DNA of 22,500 bases from Neocallimastix lanati (nom. inval.) (GCA_016946835.1 JACVTC010000113.1:555001-577500); one strand, 5' to 3'; positions 1 through 11,225 are shown, counted from the first letter of the stretch. Notes: generated by a model not told the origin, from the letters alone. Numbers and translations: made by a program.

Positions 1-129
1 TACTGTATTATGTTTTTATTTTGATGAATGAATGAATATAAGAGTTTTAATAATTGTTGTATGTAGTAATGGATTATTAATTGTATATTTGATATGTTAT
101 ATTTATTTGAATGTATGAAATTACTATAG
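1..129 (+). other. 3' part of the first RPL27 intron visible
   Basis: This AT-rich stretch ends in ACTATAG immediately before the codons for VVLILQ. No sequence coding for the RPL27 N-terminus (start Met to PGK) is found in it. The donor and the first exon must therefore lie outside the window. Confidence 0.7.
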
Positions 130-771
130 GTTGTTCTTATCTTACAAGGTCGTTTCGCCGGAAAGAAGGCCGTCATTGTTAAAAATATCCTTTTTATATA
201 AAGAATAATGATAATGATTTAATCAATATTTTAAATATATAAATTATATATATATATATAATAATTAAAGGTAAAAAATAATATATTCCTTAACCAATGT
301 TGCGTTTTAATATATTATTATTATATATTGCGTTAATTTTAAATACATTATGATGAAGGTACTAAGGAACGTCCATACCCACACGCCATTGTTGCTGGTA
401 TTGAAAGATACCCATTAAAGGTTACTAAGTCTATGGGTCAAAAGCTTGTTGCTAAGCGTTCTAAGGTTAAGCCATTCGTTAAGGTTGTTAACTTCAATCA
501 CATCATGCCAACTAGATACAGTCTTGATGTCGATTTAAAGCAAAACGTTACTCTTGATGCTTTCAAGGACCCAAGCCAAAGAATCCAAACCCGTAAGGTT
601 ATCAAGAAGGCTTTCGAAGAAAGGTAAAAATATATTATAAAATTTAAATAATTTGAAAAATAAAAATACAATGAAGTAGATAAGGTATATTTACAAAGTA
701 ATATATAATTTTATAAAAATAGATACAAGAGTGGTAAGAACAAATGGTTCTTCCAAAAGCTCCGCTTCTAA
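130..771 (+). CDS. RPL27: 60S ribosomal protein L27 (eL27), 5' partial, three visible exons
   Basis: This gene encodes a structural protein of the large cytosolic ribosomal subunit. Visible exons are 130-184, 347-623 and 723-771, joining in frame to 126 residues plus TAA at 769-771. The product begins [19 protein letters not shown], continues with [17 protein letters not shown], and ends with [19 protein letters not shown], a close match to the eL27 C-terminus. Family members are about 136 residues, so only the first nine or ten residues are missing; their exon lies left of the window. Exon 130-184 is entered through an AG at 128-129. The second intron (185-346) is an AT-AC intron of U12 type, and the third (624-722, 99 nt) is an ordinary GT-AG intron that splits an Arg codon. 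Codons such as AAG, GGT and GTT recur, as expected of a highly expressed gene. The identity is certain; the splice sites are read from sequence and have no transcript support here. Confidence 0.97.
185..346 (+). other. U12-type (minor spliceosome) AT-AC intron in RPL27
   Basis: The intron starts ATATCCTTTTT (185-195), a perfect U12 5' splice site, and ends in AC at 345-346. Removing it joins GTTAAAA to ATTATGAT and restores the conserved eL27 reading K-N-Y-D, splitting the Asn codon after its first base. No GT-AG pair restores this reading. A perfect U12 branch-site consensus, TTCCTTAAC, lies at 286-294. The first AC or AG after that branch site is the AC at 345-346, which fits scanning for the acceptor. 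The branch A to acceptor distance is about 53 nt, longer than is usual for this class. A weaker branch-like sequence, TGCGTTAAT at 329-337, would give a 10-nt spacing. Confidence 0.9.
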
Positions 772-1846
772 GCTTGTTATTTATACACAAATAAACAATA
801 TTTAAACGGAAATTTTGTAACTTTTAAAGTATAAATAAAAAGACAATAAAAAGTAGATTTTTTTTATTTAAAGAAAGGGAATAAATTTTGATCATATTTT
901 ATTTTTTTTAATACGCACATCAAATAAACAATAGACTTTATATAATCTTTTTCGAAGTGTTTAAAGAGGATTTAATATATATTATAAAATTTATATTTTA
1001 AACCATTCAATAAATTTAAATATTACATAAATACGAAAAATATATTTAATGAAAGATAAATATTATTGGAAAAGAATAAAACGAGAAAATATGATAATTA
1101 TTGAATCGTATAATTAATATCATATATAAGGAAGTAATTATTTTCATGTTAATTTTTTAAAAAAAGAAGGTTGAAAAGTCTTTTTTATTATGTGTATTAA
1201 GATTATTTTCTTTTATTATAAATTAATGATTTCGATACAGAGATTTTTACTTTTATAATTGAATTTAAAAAATATATACAAATTAATATGGATTGCTCTT
1301 AAAGTTTTATTTAAATCTAATATAAATATTATTAATATAATAATATGAAAATTATAAGTGAAGAATATTTTTTTTTATTATTTTCAAAATAAACTTTTTA
1401 AAGTTTATAACCAAGATAAAAAAAAATTTTAAAGGAAAAAAAGACAAAGAAAGCTCAGTTTTAAATTTGTTAATTAAGTTAAAATAAATAAATTGTGAGG
1501 AAGAATTTTGTTTTTAAATATATATTTGTTTTTAATTGACAGGTTTTCAATTGCTTTAAAGTATAAGAATTATTTTATACTTCAGTACAAAAAAAAAATT
1601 TATTTATTTATTTATTTATTTATTTGAAAAAATAATAATAATAATAACAATATATCATCAATTAAAATAAAGATTTTTCATTTATTAAATGAAAGGATAA
1701 TTAGAATATTTTGAAATATTTTTTATTTGTAATGTGTGATAACTTTTACTATATCGTTAAAATGTTTAATATTTCATAAAAGTGAAAAAACGAGTTTTGA
1801 TTTATAATCCCCAGAATACTATTTTAATATATATATCTATCTATAT

Positions 1847-1883
<37 letters not shown>

Positions 1884-2208
1884 TTTTATTTATTGACCAT
1901 GTTGAATAAAGATAATAAATTAATAAGAATAACGAATTTTTCATTATAACGATTTTTATTTTATTTAATTTTTTTATTTTATATTATATCATTATTATTA
2001 TTATTATTATTATTTTTTCAAATTAATAACAATATTATATATTATTTATTATATATTAAATATTTTATATTAATTATTATTTAATTTAATATGAGTTTAA
2101 AGGACGTTTTATTTTTTTTTATTTTTTATTTTATTAAAAAAATTTATTATTATTTTTTTTTTCATGATATATATTTAAACATATATATATATATCTAATA
2201 AAATAAAT

Positions 2209-2240
<32 letters not shown>

Positions 2241-2270
2241 GTAAATGATATTGTGCCATACACAATAATA
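772..2270. other. AT-rich intergenic spacer
   Basis: I see no coding sequence on either strand. It holds long T runs at 1849-1877 and 2210-2237, TTTA repeats near 1599-1625, trinucleotide runs such as ATT near 1990-2015, and a short hairpin-capable sequence AAGTATAA...TTATACTT at 1559-1582. Nothing resembling a tRNA or structured RNA gene was found by eye. Confidence 0.7.
790..795 (+). terminator. possible RPL27 polyadenylation signal
   Basis: AATAAA lies 19 nt after the RPL27 stop codon. In DNA this AT-rich the hexamer is common by chance, so only its position supports it. Confidence 0.35.
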
Positions 2271-3310
2271 TATAAAAATATATATATATATAAAATATTA
2301 AAATATAAAATATAAAATATAAAATATAAAATAAAAAATATAAAATAAAAAATAAAAAAAAAAATAAAAAAAAAATAAAAAATATATAAAATATAAAATA
2401 TTAAAATATAAAATATAAAATATAAAATATAAAATATAAAATATAAAATATAAAATATAAAATATAAAATATAAAATATAAAATATAAAATATATTATTA
2501 TATAAAATATAAAATATAAAATATAAAATATATTATTATATAAAATATAAAATATAAAATATAAAATATAAAATATAAAATATAAAATATAAAATATAAA
2601 ATATAAAATATAAAATATAAAATATAAAATATAAAATATAAAATATAAAATATAAAATATAAAATATAAAATATAAAATATAAAATATAAAATATAAAAT
2701 ATAAAATATAAAATATAAAATATAAAATATAAAATATAAAATATAAAATATAAAATATAAAATATAAAATATAAAATATATTATTATATAAAATATAAAA
2801 TATAAAATATAAAATATAAAATATAAAATATAAAATATAAAATATAAAATATAAAATATAAAATATAAAATATAAAATATAAAATATAAAATATAAAATA
2901 TAAAATATAAAATATAAAATATAAAATATAAAATATAAAATATAAAATATAAAATATATTATTATATAAAATATAAAATATAAAATATAAAATATATTAT
3001 TATATAAAATATAAAATATAAAATATAAAATATAAAATATAAAATATAAAATATAAAATATAAAATATAAAATATAAAATATAAAATATAAAATATAAAA
3101 TATAAAATATAAAATATAAAATATAGAAATATAAAATATAAAATATAAAATATAAAATATAGTTAGAAATATTAAAATAATAAAATATAAAATATAAAAT
3201 ATAGTTAGAAATATTAAAATAATAAAATATAAAATATAAAATATAAAATATAGAATTTAGAAATATTAAAATAATAAAATATATAAATAAAATATAAAAT
3301 AATAAAATAT
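2271..3310. repeat. ATAAAAT heptamer satellite, about 1 kb
   Basis: The stretch is built of a 7-bp unit, ATAAAAT, repeated more than a hundred times and nearly perfect from about 2403 to 3158. It is interrupted by a variant, TATTATTATA, starting at 2493, 2531, 2779, 2957 and 2995; a pair 38 bp apart therefore occurs twice. The right end passes into a longer degenerate unit carrying GTTAGAAATATTAAAATAAT, with copies starting near 3162 and 3204 and a diverged copy near 3252. The left end is A-rich and irregular. Tyr/Ile/Phe-only readings across it are artefacts. Confidence 0.95.
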
Positions 3311-3820
3311 GATTTTTTTTAAGATTAATTAAGTTTATCAAATAAATTAAATTAAAAATTTTATTAATTAATAAATTAAAAAAAAATATAAGAAAATAAA
3401 ATTATTAAAAAATAAAAAAAAAAAAAAAATACTAAAATATTATATAACCATAAATAATTATAAATTCTAATTTATAATAATAAACTAGAAAGAAAAAATA
3501 TCATTAAAAAAAATTATTATTATTATTATATATTTTTTTTCGCAGCACAACAGAAAAAGTTAAAAATAAAAAGTTAAATATAATATTATGAAAATAATAG
3601 AAAAAAGAAAAAAAAAGAGAAGTATTAAATATCACAATTACAGTAAAAACAGTTAAGAAAAGAGAGAGAAAAAAAAAAAAAAGAAATTAAAAAAAAGAAA
3701 GTTAAAAACTAATAATAATAATAAAGAAAGAAAGAAAAAAAAAAAGAAAATTATATAAAAATCATATAATATTTTAAAAAAAGTTTTGAATTATAAAATT
3801 CGAAATTTGAAAAAAAAAAA

Positions 3821-3842
3821 AGTTACTACTAGATTAGTAACT
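3821..3842. repeat. inverted repeat, 8-bp arms with 6-bp loop
   Basis: AGTTACTA and TAGTAACT flank CTAGAT. The arms are perfect and contain G and C, which is unusual for this spacer. It could be a protein-binding palindrome or chance. Confidence 0.5.
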
Positions 3843-4032
3843 TAATTAATGAAAAAAAAAAAAAAGAAAGAAACAACAATAATATTTTTATATAACATAT
3901 ACATATTAAAAATAAAAATAAAAATAAAAAAATTTTTTTTATATTAATCATTTCATATAATAAGTATTATATGAATTATATATACATATACATATATATA
4001 TATAAATATTTTAATCATTGTTTTTATACAAT

Positions 4033-4063
4033 AAGAATAAACTTTTTAATTAAAAGAGTATAG
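4033..4063. promoter_or_regulatory. 31-bp direct repeat, copy 1, upstream of the RhoGAP gene
   Basis: The block is identical over 31 bp to 4213-4243 and holds the near-palindrome CTTTTTAATTAAAAG followed by AGTATAG. The flanks of the two copies do not match. A shared regulatory element is one reading; the regulatory role is inference only. Confidence 0.4.
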
Positions 4064-4212
4064 AACACACACAAATACAAATAATTAATAAGATAAAAAG
4101 AATAAAAAAAAAATTTAATAAAACATATTTTAGAATAAAGTAATATTATGTAGATAATTTATTCAATTTTATATATATTTATTAAAAGAAAAAAAAAAAA
4201 AAAACATAATAA

Positions 4213-4243
4213 AAGAATAAACTTTTTAATTAAAAGAGTATAG
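4213..4243. promoter_or_regulatory. 31-bp direct repeat, copy 2, upstream of the RhoGAP gene
   Basis: This is the second copy of the element at 4033-4063, offset by 180 bp and ending about 290 bp before the RhoGAP start codon. Confidence 0.4.
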
Positions 4244-4374
4244 TACCCAAAGATATTTAATATAAAGGATAAATAAAAGATAAAAGATAAAAAGATAAAA
4301 AAAAATAAAAAATAAATAAATAGAAAAGAAAAAGTTTTATAAGTAGAGATAATTATATATATATATATATATAT

Positions 4375-4376
<2 letters not shown>

Positions 4377-4414
<38 letters not shown>
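4377..4414. repeat. 38-nt T run
   Basis: Uninterrupted T tract about 120 bp upstream of the RhoGAP start codon. Comparable tracts occur at 1849-1877, 2210-2237, 10565-10604 (inside an intron) and 17560-17593. Confidence 0.95.
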
Positions 4415-4417
<3 letters not shown>

Positions 4418-4536
4418 TATATATTAAAAAAAAAATTAATAGTCAAAAAAAAAAAAATTGTTTTTTTAAAAATTATTTTTTACTATCCAAATTATCGCTA
4501 TAAATTAATAATAATAATAATAATAAATAAATAATA

Positions 4537-5586
4537 ATGTATTTATTAAGAAAATATTTAAAAAACAATGAAAATATAAATAAATATATTTTTCCAGAAA
4601 CTGTTTCCTCTCTACAGGGGACAAAATCAAATAATCCTCGTATATGGGGTACACAGTTATTTGGTCTTTCTATTGAAGAGCTAATGGAACGTCAAAGAGT
4701 ATTAACTATTAAAGAATTAGAAAGTACAATATATAATTCATCTCATTAATATATATATATATATTTTATTAATAAATATATTCTAAAAAAAATAGTTCAT
4801 TTTTATAAATATATTTTAATATAATATATTTTGCTAACAATTTTTTTTTTTTTTTTTTTTTTCAAAAAATTCTATATATGTTGTTATAACATTTTTTTTT
4901 TCTTTTTTATTTATTTATTTAATTTAATATTGATAAATATCGAAATAAACTACAAATCATGAAGATAAAAATAATAAAAAGACAAATAAAGCAAATCATA
5001 ACAAGAAAACATCATCATCATCATCATCATCACTAGAAGATAATACTTCTTCTAAATCAAAAAACAGTTACAACAATAATAAAAAGAATAAAAAGAATAC
5101 AAAGAATAAAAATAATAAAGATATTCTAGATAATAAGGATAATAATAATAATAAAAGTAATGATACAAGAAATATTGATAATTTAATTCCTACTCCTGTT
5201 ACTGAAAAGAAAACAGAAATATTAAAAAATGATCTAATCGATGAAACTCATATAATTACAATGGAAAGTATATTTCAGTCTGAATACAGTTTAGAAAATA
5301 TACCTATAGAAATACAACAATTCGTAAATTATTTAAAACAAGATAAAAGTTAATATTAATAATTTTAATGAAATTTTAATTAAAAAAAAAAAAAAAATTT
5401 TTTTTTTTTGATTTACTAAATATTAATATATATGCATATTAAAAAAAAAATTAATTTTTTGATATATTATATGGAATTATATGGAATTATATAAATAGTA
5501 TTAATGAAAGAAGGAATATTTCGATTGGGAGGATGTTATAATTTAAAAAATGAAATAAAAGAAAAAATTGATAAATGTAAGATTAA

Positions 5587-5617
<31 letters not shown>

Positions 5618-8295
5618 TATATATAAAATTCAACAAAATATTAAAACGAGTTAATAATAATAATGAGTAAAAAAAAAAAATTAAAAAATTGAACCATACT
5701 AATATTATATTAATAAATAATAATAATTATTATTTTTAATTTTATATTCTATTCTATTATATATATATATATATATTTTTTTTTGTATTATTCAACAAAA
5801 AATGTATTATATGTATCTAATAGCTGGAAAAATAGATTTTACAAATTATAGTGATGTTCATGCTATCGCCACATTATTTAAACAATTTTTAAGAGAATTA
5901 TCAGGAAAGATTATACCAAAAAATTTGTTTACATTATTTGAATCAGCGAAAGGTTTGAAAAAAAAAATATTGATATATATATACTTTTTTTTAAATTAAA
6001 TTTTATTGATTTATTAATTTTAAAGTTTTAAATTAATTATTATTATGAAAATAACGAATAATTTATTAATCCAAAATTAAAAAAAAATATATATATATAA
6101 ATATATATATAAATATATATGATTAATATTTATTAACTTTATATATTTATATAAATATTATTATCGTACATGGTTTCTATTTAGATTCAGATGATAAAAT
6201 CAGAGAAGCATTATCACAATTACCGAAACAGAGATATGATACTTTACTTTATATATTAGAATTTATATTTTATATCGATAAATATAAAAAATATAATAAA
6301 ATGGATATTGAAAATTTATGTATTGTATTTGCACCGAATATTATTGAATGTTTAGAAACAGCAGATATGCATACTACTTTAATTGCACCATTACATATTA
6401 TCAATTCAATCATTCGATATTTTGAAAAAATTAGAATGAAGGTAATTATATATAATTGTATATATATATATATAATTATAAATATTTATTAAATTCGATA
6501 TAATAATAAATAAAATAATGTAATGGATTTATTATTTTACTGTATTATATATATATATAAATATTTATATGTTTATTTAAATTAAATATTTTTTTAATTT
6601 AAATTAATAATATATATATATATTTATATAAATAGCGAGAGGAAGATGAATTGAAATTATCCTATTTTGATATTAAACCTGTATATGATGAAGAAAATAA
6701 TTCAGAGGAAAATTCAGTGAAGGATATAGTATTTAGAGGTTATGATTATGATATTGTTTCTTTAGAGGATAGTGACAGCAGTTCTTCTTTATCTGATACC
6801 AGCGATGAAATTAGCGATATAGATAATATGTCTATCCATCATGATACAAATATTAATATTAATACTAATACTGATGATAATGATGATGATGATGATGACA
6901 ATGTTAATAATAATAATAGTTATGATGATAAAAATAATGAAAATAATGATGATCCTAATTACAAAGTTTTAATTAATTATAATAATTATAATTATAATAA
7001 TTATAATGAAGATGATGACAACAGTAACGAAAATCATTATTTTACATTTGATATTAGAGATATTAATAATAGTGAAATCAAAGTCGAATTCTTTTTAGGT
7101 AATGATGATGAAAAAACTTTATCATGTAATAATGATGAAAAGACATTATTGTGTAATAATGATGAAAAAACCTTACCAGATAACAATGATGAAAAAGCCT
7201 CATCAGATAACAATAAGGATAACCATTCTGATAGAGTTATTAAAGAGGTTGTAGAAAGTTTAGACTTTTTAGATTCATCTACTATTGATATAAAGTATTG
7301 CAATGATATCATATCGTTAGAAGATAGTACAATTGGTACTAGTATAAATTTGAACACTAGTATAAGCAGAAATATGAGTACAGATATAAATTCGAATTCA
7401 AATTTAATATCTAATTTTAATGATGCACCTTCAGTTCTTTTAAAACCTAATAAATATAAAAAATATTTGGATGATAAAAATGCTTTGAAAGAAAATTATG
7501 AAAATAAAATCTTTGAAGTTAATATTTTTTATTTTATTTTATTTTTATTATTTTATTTTATATTATAATACTAATAATATATATAAACATATATATATAT
7601 ATATATATTTTTAATATTACATATAAACAATATAAACATATATATATACTGAATCATATTTTTTTCTTTTTTTTTTTTTTTTAATTGATTAATAATTTTA
7701 TAATTAATGTTTTTGATATAATAATAGTTGGTTGACCAAAATAATAGGTAAAATTTAAAAATTTATTAATACATACACATATATATACATACATAAATAT
7801 ATAAATGAATACGTTAAATCATTAAATATTTAATTAAGATGATATATATATTAAATATGTATATTATTTCATTTAATTACTCTAATTATATTATTATTGC
7901 GTTAAAAGATTGGATTCCAGTGTCACAATTTTGAATGATAATAAATTTATTGAGATTGACTGTAGTAATATTACTCAATATCCAATACCGAATAATTATT
8001 TGTCAAAAGAAGAAACTCTCATCAATCTAGATGATAAAAGAGATGATCCAGAAAATTATAATATTTCTAACTCATATAATCCAAATTTAAATGAAAATAA
8101 AAATAATAATTATTATATAACTTTACTATCTAATTTTGATAATTTAAAAGTAAATTAAAATTATTTATTTATTTATTTATTTATTTTATTATTATTATTT
8201 TTTTGAGGACATGTAATCTATTTGTTATAATTACTTTTATTATTATATTTATTTCGTTTATTTTCAAACTATTTATAGTATAGACTAACTATAAT

Positions 8296-8326
<31 letters not shown>

Positions 8327-10011
8327 ATATTTAAATTATAATATACTATATAATTATATTATTTGAAATATTTATTTTTTTTTACTATTTTATATTTAAT
8401 TATGATGATTATATAGAAAAAATATAATAATTCCTGTAATATTATATCATCAATAAGAAATAAAAATACTAATGACGATAAACGAAATAGCCATGTTGAA
8501 AAAAACAATAGTAATAAATATAATAAAAATAAACCTATTATTGATTCCATAAGATACATTTCAGGAGAATTAATATCCAGTAATAGTGTTAATAATATAT
8601 ATTCAAGTAACAGTATTGAAATGAATAATAAAAATAAGTATAATCTATTAGAAACAATGAAAGTAAAAGATATTATGAATTTGAATAGCGAAGAAAAAGC
8701 AAAAATTACTCGAAATTTCTCCGTTAATGAATCTCTACTTATTAATAAAGAAAAATTATGTCAGAAACAGAAAGGAAAGTTACCAAATTTATCTCAACAA
8801 ATAATTGATATAGAACCCTATACTTTAAACAGTCGTCAAGATAAAAATCAAGAAAAGGATTTCATATTGAATTCGAATTCAAATAATTTTGAAATATATG
8901 AAAAAAAAGAAGAAAAAGAAGAAAAAATAAGAGAAATAATGAATAGTATTAATTTTTATAATAAAAATAAAAGTAAGAAAAAGCATTACAGCAGCGACAG
9001 TAACAGTAACAGTAACAGCAGCAACAACAACAACAACAATAATAATAATAATAACCATAGTCATAATAACAATAATATTAATGATAATAATAATGATAAT
9101 AATAATGATAATGATAATAAATGTGAATCAGTAATTTTAGATGATGAAATCTTAATTCATAAGAATGATCAAGGAAATTCAGGAGTTGATGGGAACAAGG
9201 AAGAAATTATCAAAGGTTTAAAAGATTTTAATACCCAATTAAAAAATGTTACAAAAACTCAATCAATGAATAGTACACAACATCAACAACAGAAATTATT
9301 TATAGAAAGATTAAGAGATTTAGAGCATTATATAAAATTTTTAGATAGATATATTAAAGAATTAAAAGAATTTTCAAAACGAGAAGATGAAGATACCGAA
9401 GTTATAAAAGAAATGGAAAGGTTTACCAGAAAAAAATTTAAGCTTTTACGACTTTATATAAAAGGTAATTAAGAGATTATAGATTGTATATTATATATTA
9501 CATAAATATTATATTTTATTTTATTATATACATATTAATGAAATTATTAATATCAATTATATTTAAATTCTATATTTATAGATGAATTAAATAAATATAA
9601 AATATATAAAGATGGAAATATTAATGGTATTAAATATATATATTAAATATATATACATATATATTAATTTATAATTAACGTTTAAAATAATAAATTAGAA
9701 AAAAAAAATATTAATATTTTCATATATATATATATTATTTTTATATATATAGTATATTATCCATTTATTGATCTTCAGTCATGGATGAAAAAAAATGAAT
9801 CGGAAGATGCTTTATCAAAACATAAAGGTTTATATTGATATCTGTTAAATTATACATATATTAATAATAATAAGATTATTATTTATTATTCTATTTTAAC
9901 TTTATAGATAAAATATCTCTAAAAAAATTTTATAATGATTTAAAAAAAAAAAATTTTTTTTTTTTTTAAATGAATACATTTAATATACATATATATTTAT
10001 ACTCACCTAAA

Positions 10012-10043
<32 letters not shown>

Positions 10044-10542
10044 AATATTAAATAGATTTAAAATTAGAAAATGTTTGTTTTTATTATGGTATTAAAGACT
10101 TAAGTCCTGGACAACGTATTATAAGAAATATTGATAAGCGGAGACAATTGGAACGTCGTTCAATCTATGTATTTGCTATGAAACCAGGTGAAATTATGAA
10201 AACATATAAAGAAATTAAAAGGGAACTCTCCACCTTAAAAAGTTTTTATGCTAATTTCAAATCAGATAGTACAATAGAAAAAGAAAAATTAGAAGAATAT
10301 AGAATGATTGATAAGATAATATTAAAAGAGTTATTTTGGTATATTAATAGACTAAAAATGTCCATAGAAAAAGTAAAGGTAAATAAATAAATAAAAATAC
10401 TAATAATTATATTCTATCAATTATATATATAATATTATTAATTTTATTATTATTTTTTTTAATTATATATTAAATATATTATTATTATTATTATTAATGC
10501 TAATTTTTTTTTTTTATAAAAAAAATATTCATAATATTATAA

Positions 10543-10607
<65 letters not shown>

Positions 10608-10768
10608 TTATAATAAAAATATATTTAATAAAACAAAATATATAGGATAAGGATAAGGAAAAGAGAAATTCATTAAAGAAAATTGATAATCCATTTGAAC
10701 GATGCATGTAAGTAGAAACAAATATAAATATAATAAAATAAAGCAATAATAAACAATATTAAATATCA

Positions 10769-10799
<31 letters not shown>

Positions 10800-11225
10800 T
10801 ATTTACAATCCAAATTTATATATTCATATATATAATAAGGTTTAATGCATGTAAAAATGAAAAGAAAAAATTACAAGAAGAATTGATTACATATCAAGAA
10901 AATTTTTATAAAAAGAATGGACGTCCAATAAAAACAAAAAATGATTTGAAGCCAATAGAAGCCCAATATAAAAGATATAAAGTAATATTTATTTAAAATT
11001 AATAAATAAATAAATAAATAAATAAATAAATTATAAATTATTATCTCATATATATAATATGATAATAATAAAATTATTATTATTATTATTATTATTTAAC
11101 AAAGAATAATTTTATTAATATATATATATATATATTTATATATTTATATACATGTTTTTTTTTTATAATTATTTATATAGGAACTAAAAACATATTTAAA
11201 ATCATTTTCAGTAATATCGGAATAA
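4537..11225 (+). CDS. RhoGAP-domain protein, FAM13-like, 15 exons, 1305 residues
   Basis: This gene encodes a predicted GTPase-activating protein for a Rho-family GTPase. Exons: 4537-4723, 4965-5348, 5499-5576, 5824-5952, 6185-6441, 6636-7517, 7728-7747, 7909-8149, 8417-9464, 9582-9626, 9753-9827, 10056-10378, 10646-10707, 10840-10981, 11181-11225. All introns are GT-AG and the total is exactly 1306 codons. Residues about 30-55 read FGLSIEELMERQ, a segment often preceding RhoGAP domains. The RhoGAP domain (about 165-345) has the arginine-finger motif KEGIFRLGG (Arg199), the conserved Lys in LFKQFLREL, and the Asn in CIVFAPN. Residues 346 to about 1000 are Asp/Asn/Ser-rich, with a (TCA)7 serine run earlier, four 9-residue repeats and an 11-Asn run. 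The C-terminus carries helical, charged segments; KKKLQEELITYQENFYKKNG and the following EAQYKRYKELKTYL match the style of the FAM13A C-terminal domain. An in-frame TAA at 4528 precedes the start. RhoGAP is certain; the FAM13 link is probable; exons 1-2 are the least certain. Confidence 0.88.
5012..5032 (+). repeat. (TCA)7 coding for seven serines
   Basis: Perfect trinucleotide repeat inside exon 2 of the RhoGAP gene, read as a serine run just before an Asn/Lys-rich stretch. It is likely a disordered linker between the N-terminal segment and the GAP domain. Confidence 0.85.
7101..7208 (+). repeat. four 27-bp coding repeats in the RhoGAP gene
   Basis: Units start at 7101, 7128, 7155 and 7182 and encode variants of NNDEKTLxC (residues about 501-536). 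The last two units have lost the Cys. They lie in the disordered acidic middle region. Their function is unknown. Confidence 0.9.
7728..7747 (+). other. 20-nt microexon (exon 7) of the RhoGAP gene
   Basis: The exon before it ends in phase 0 at 7517 and the exon after it (from 7909) needs two preceding bases. A 20-nt segment flanked by AATAATAG on the left and GTAAAA on the right fits between them. It encodes LVDQNN plus two bases of an Arg codon and restores the frame. The separate finding that all 15 exons then sum to a multiple of three supports it, although no transcript confirms it. Confidence 0.75.
9023..9055 (+). repeat. eleven-asparagine run in exon 9 of the RhoGAP gene
   Basis: AAC and AAT codons alternate in blocks after an Asp/Ser/Asn-rich lead. 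Further Asn/Asp runs follow to about 9120. This is a disordered region within the long linker between the GAP domain and the C-terminal helices. Confidence 0.9.
10565..10604. repeat. 40-nt T run inside a RhoGAP intron
   Basis: Uninterrupted T tract in intron 12 (10379-10645), directly after an AT dinucleotide run. Its length is likely variable. Confidence 0.95.

Larger units (their letters stand above)
3311..4536. other. spacer and probable upstream region of the RhoGAP gene
   Basis: This is purine-rich, strongly A-biased sequence with no recognisable gene. It contains an 8-bp inverted repeat (3821-3842), a 31-bp direct repeat (4033-4063 and 4213-4243), a 38-T run (4377-4414) and AT dinucleotide runs. 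Transcription of the RhoGAP gene presumably starts in its right part, but base composition prevents calling a TATA box. Confidence 0.6.

Noticed and set aside
2271-3310. CRISPR-like regular array
   Set aside because: The 7-bp units are contiguous with no unique spacers, and the organism is eukaryotic.
3000-3341. 113-codon minus-strand ORF
   Set aside because: It is the translation of the ATAAAAT satellite, made almost only of Ile, Tyr, Phe and Leu; no gene signal.
772-4536. tRNA, snRNA or other structured RNA gene in the large spacer
   Set aside because: No cloverleaf, A/B box pair or GC-rich island was visible; only short AT hairpins.
7037-7357. Minus-strand ORF inside RhoGAP exon 6
   Set aside because: It is antisense to the 27-bp coding repeats; its Ser/Leu repeats mirror the sense strand.
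6651-7568. Treating this 305-codon open frame as a separate gene
   Set aside because: It continues the RhoGAP gene in phase from 6636 and ends at a donor at 7518; the last codons are intron.
8879-9064. Minus-strand Val/Ile/Phe-rich ORF
   Set aside because: It is antisense to the Asn and Glu/Lys runs of RhoGAP exon 9.
9908-9967. Extra RhoGAP exon after the AG at 9906-9907
   Set aside because: It is open for about 18 codons but has no GT donor before its stop, while the acceptor at 10054-10055 continues the frame well.
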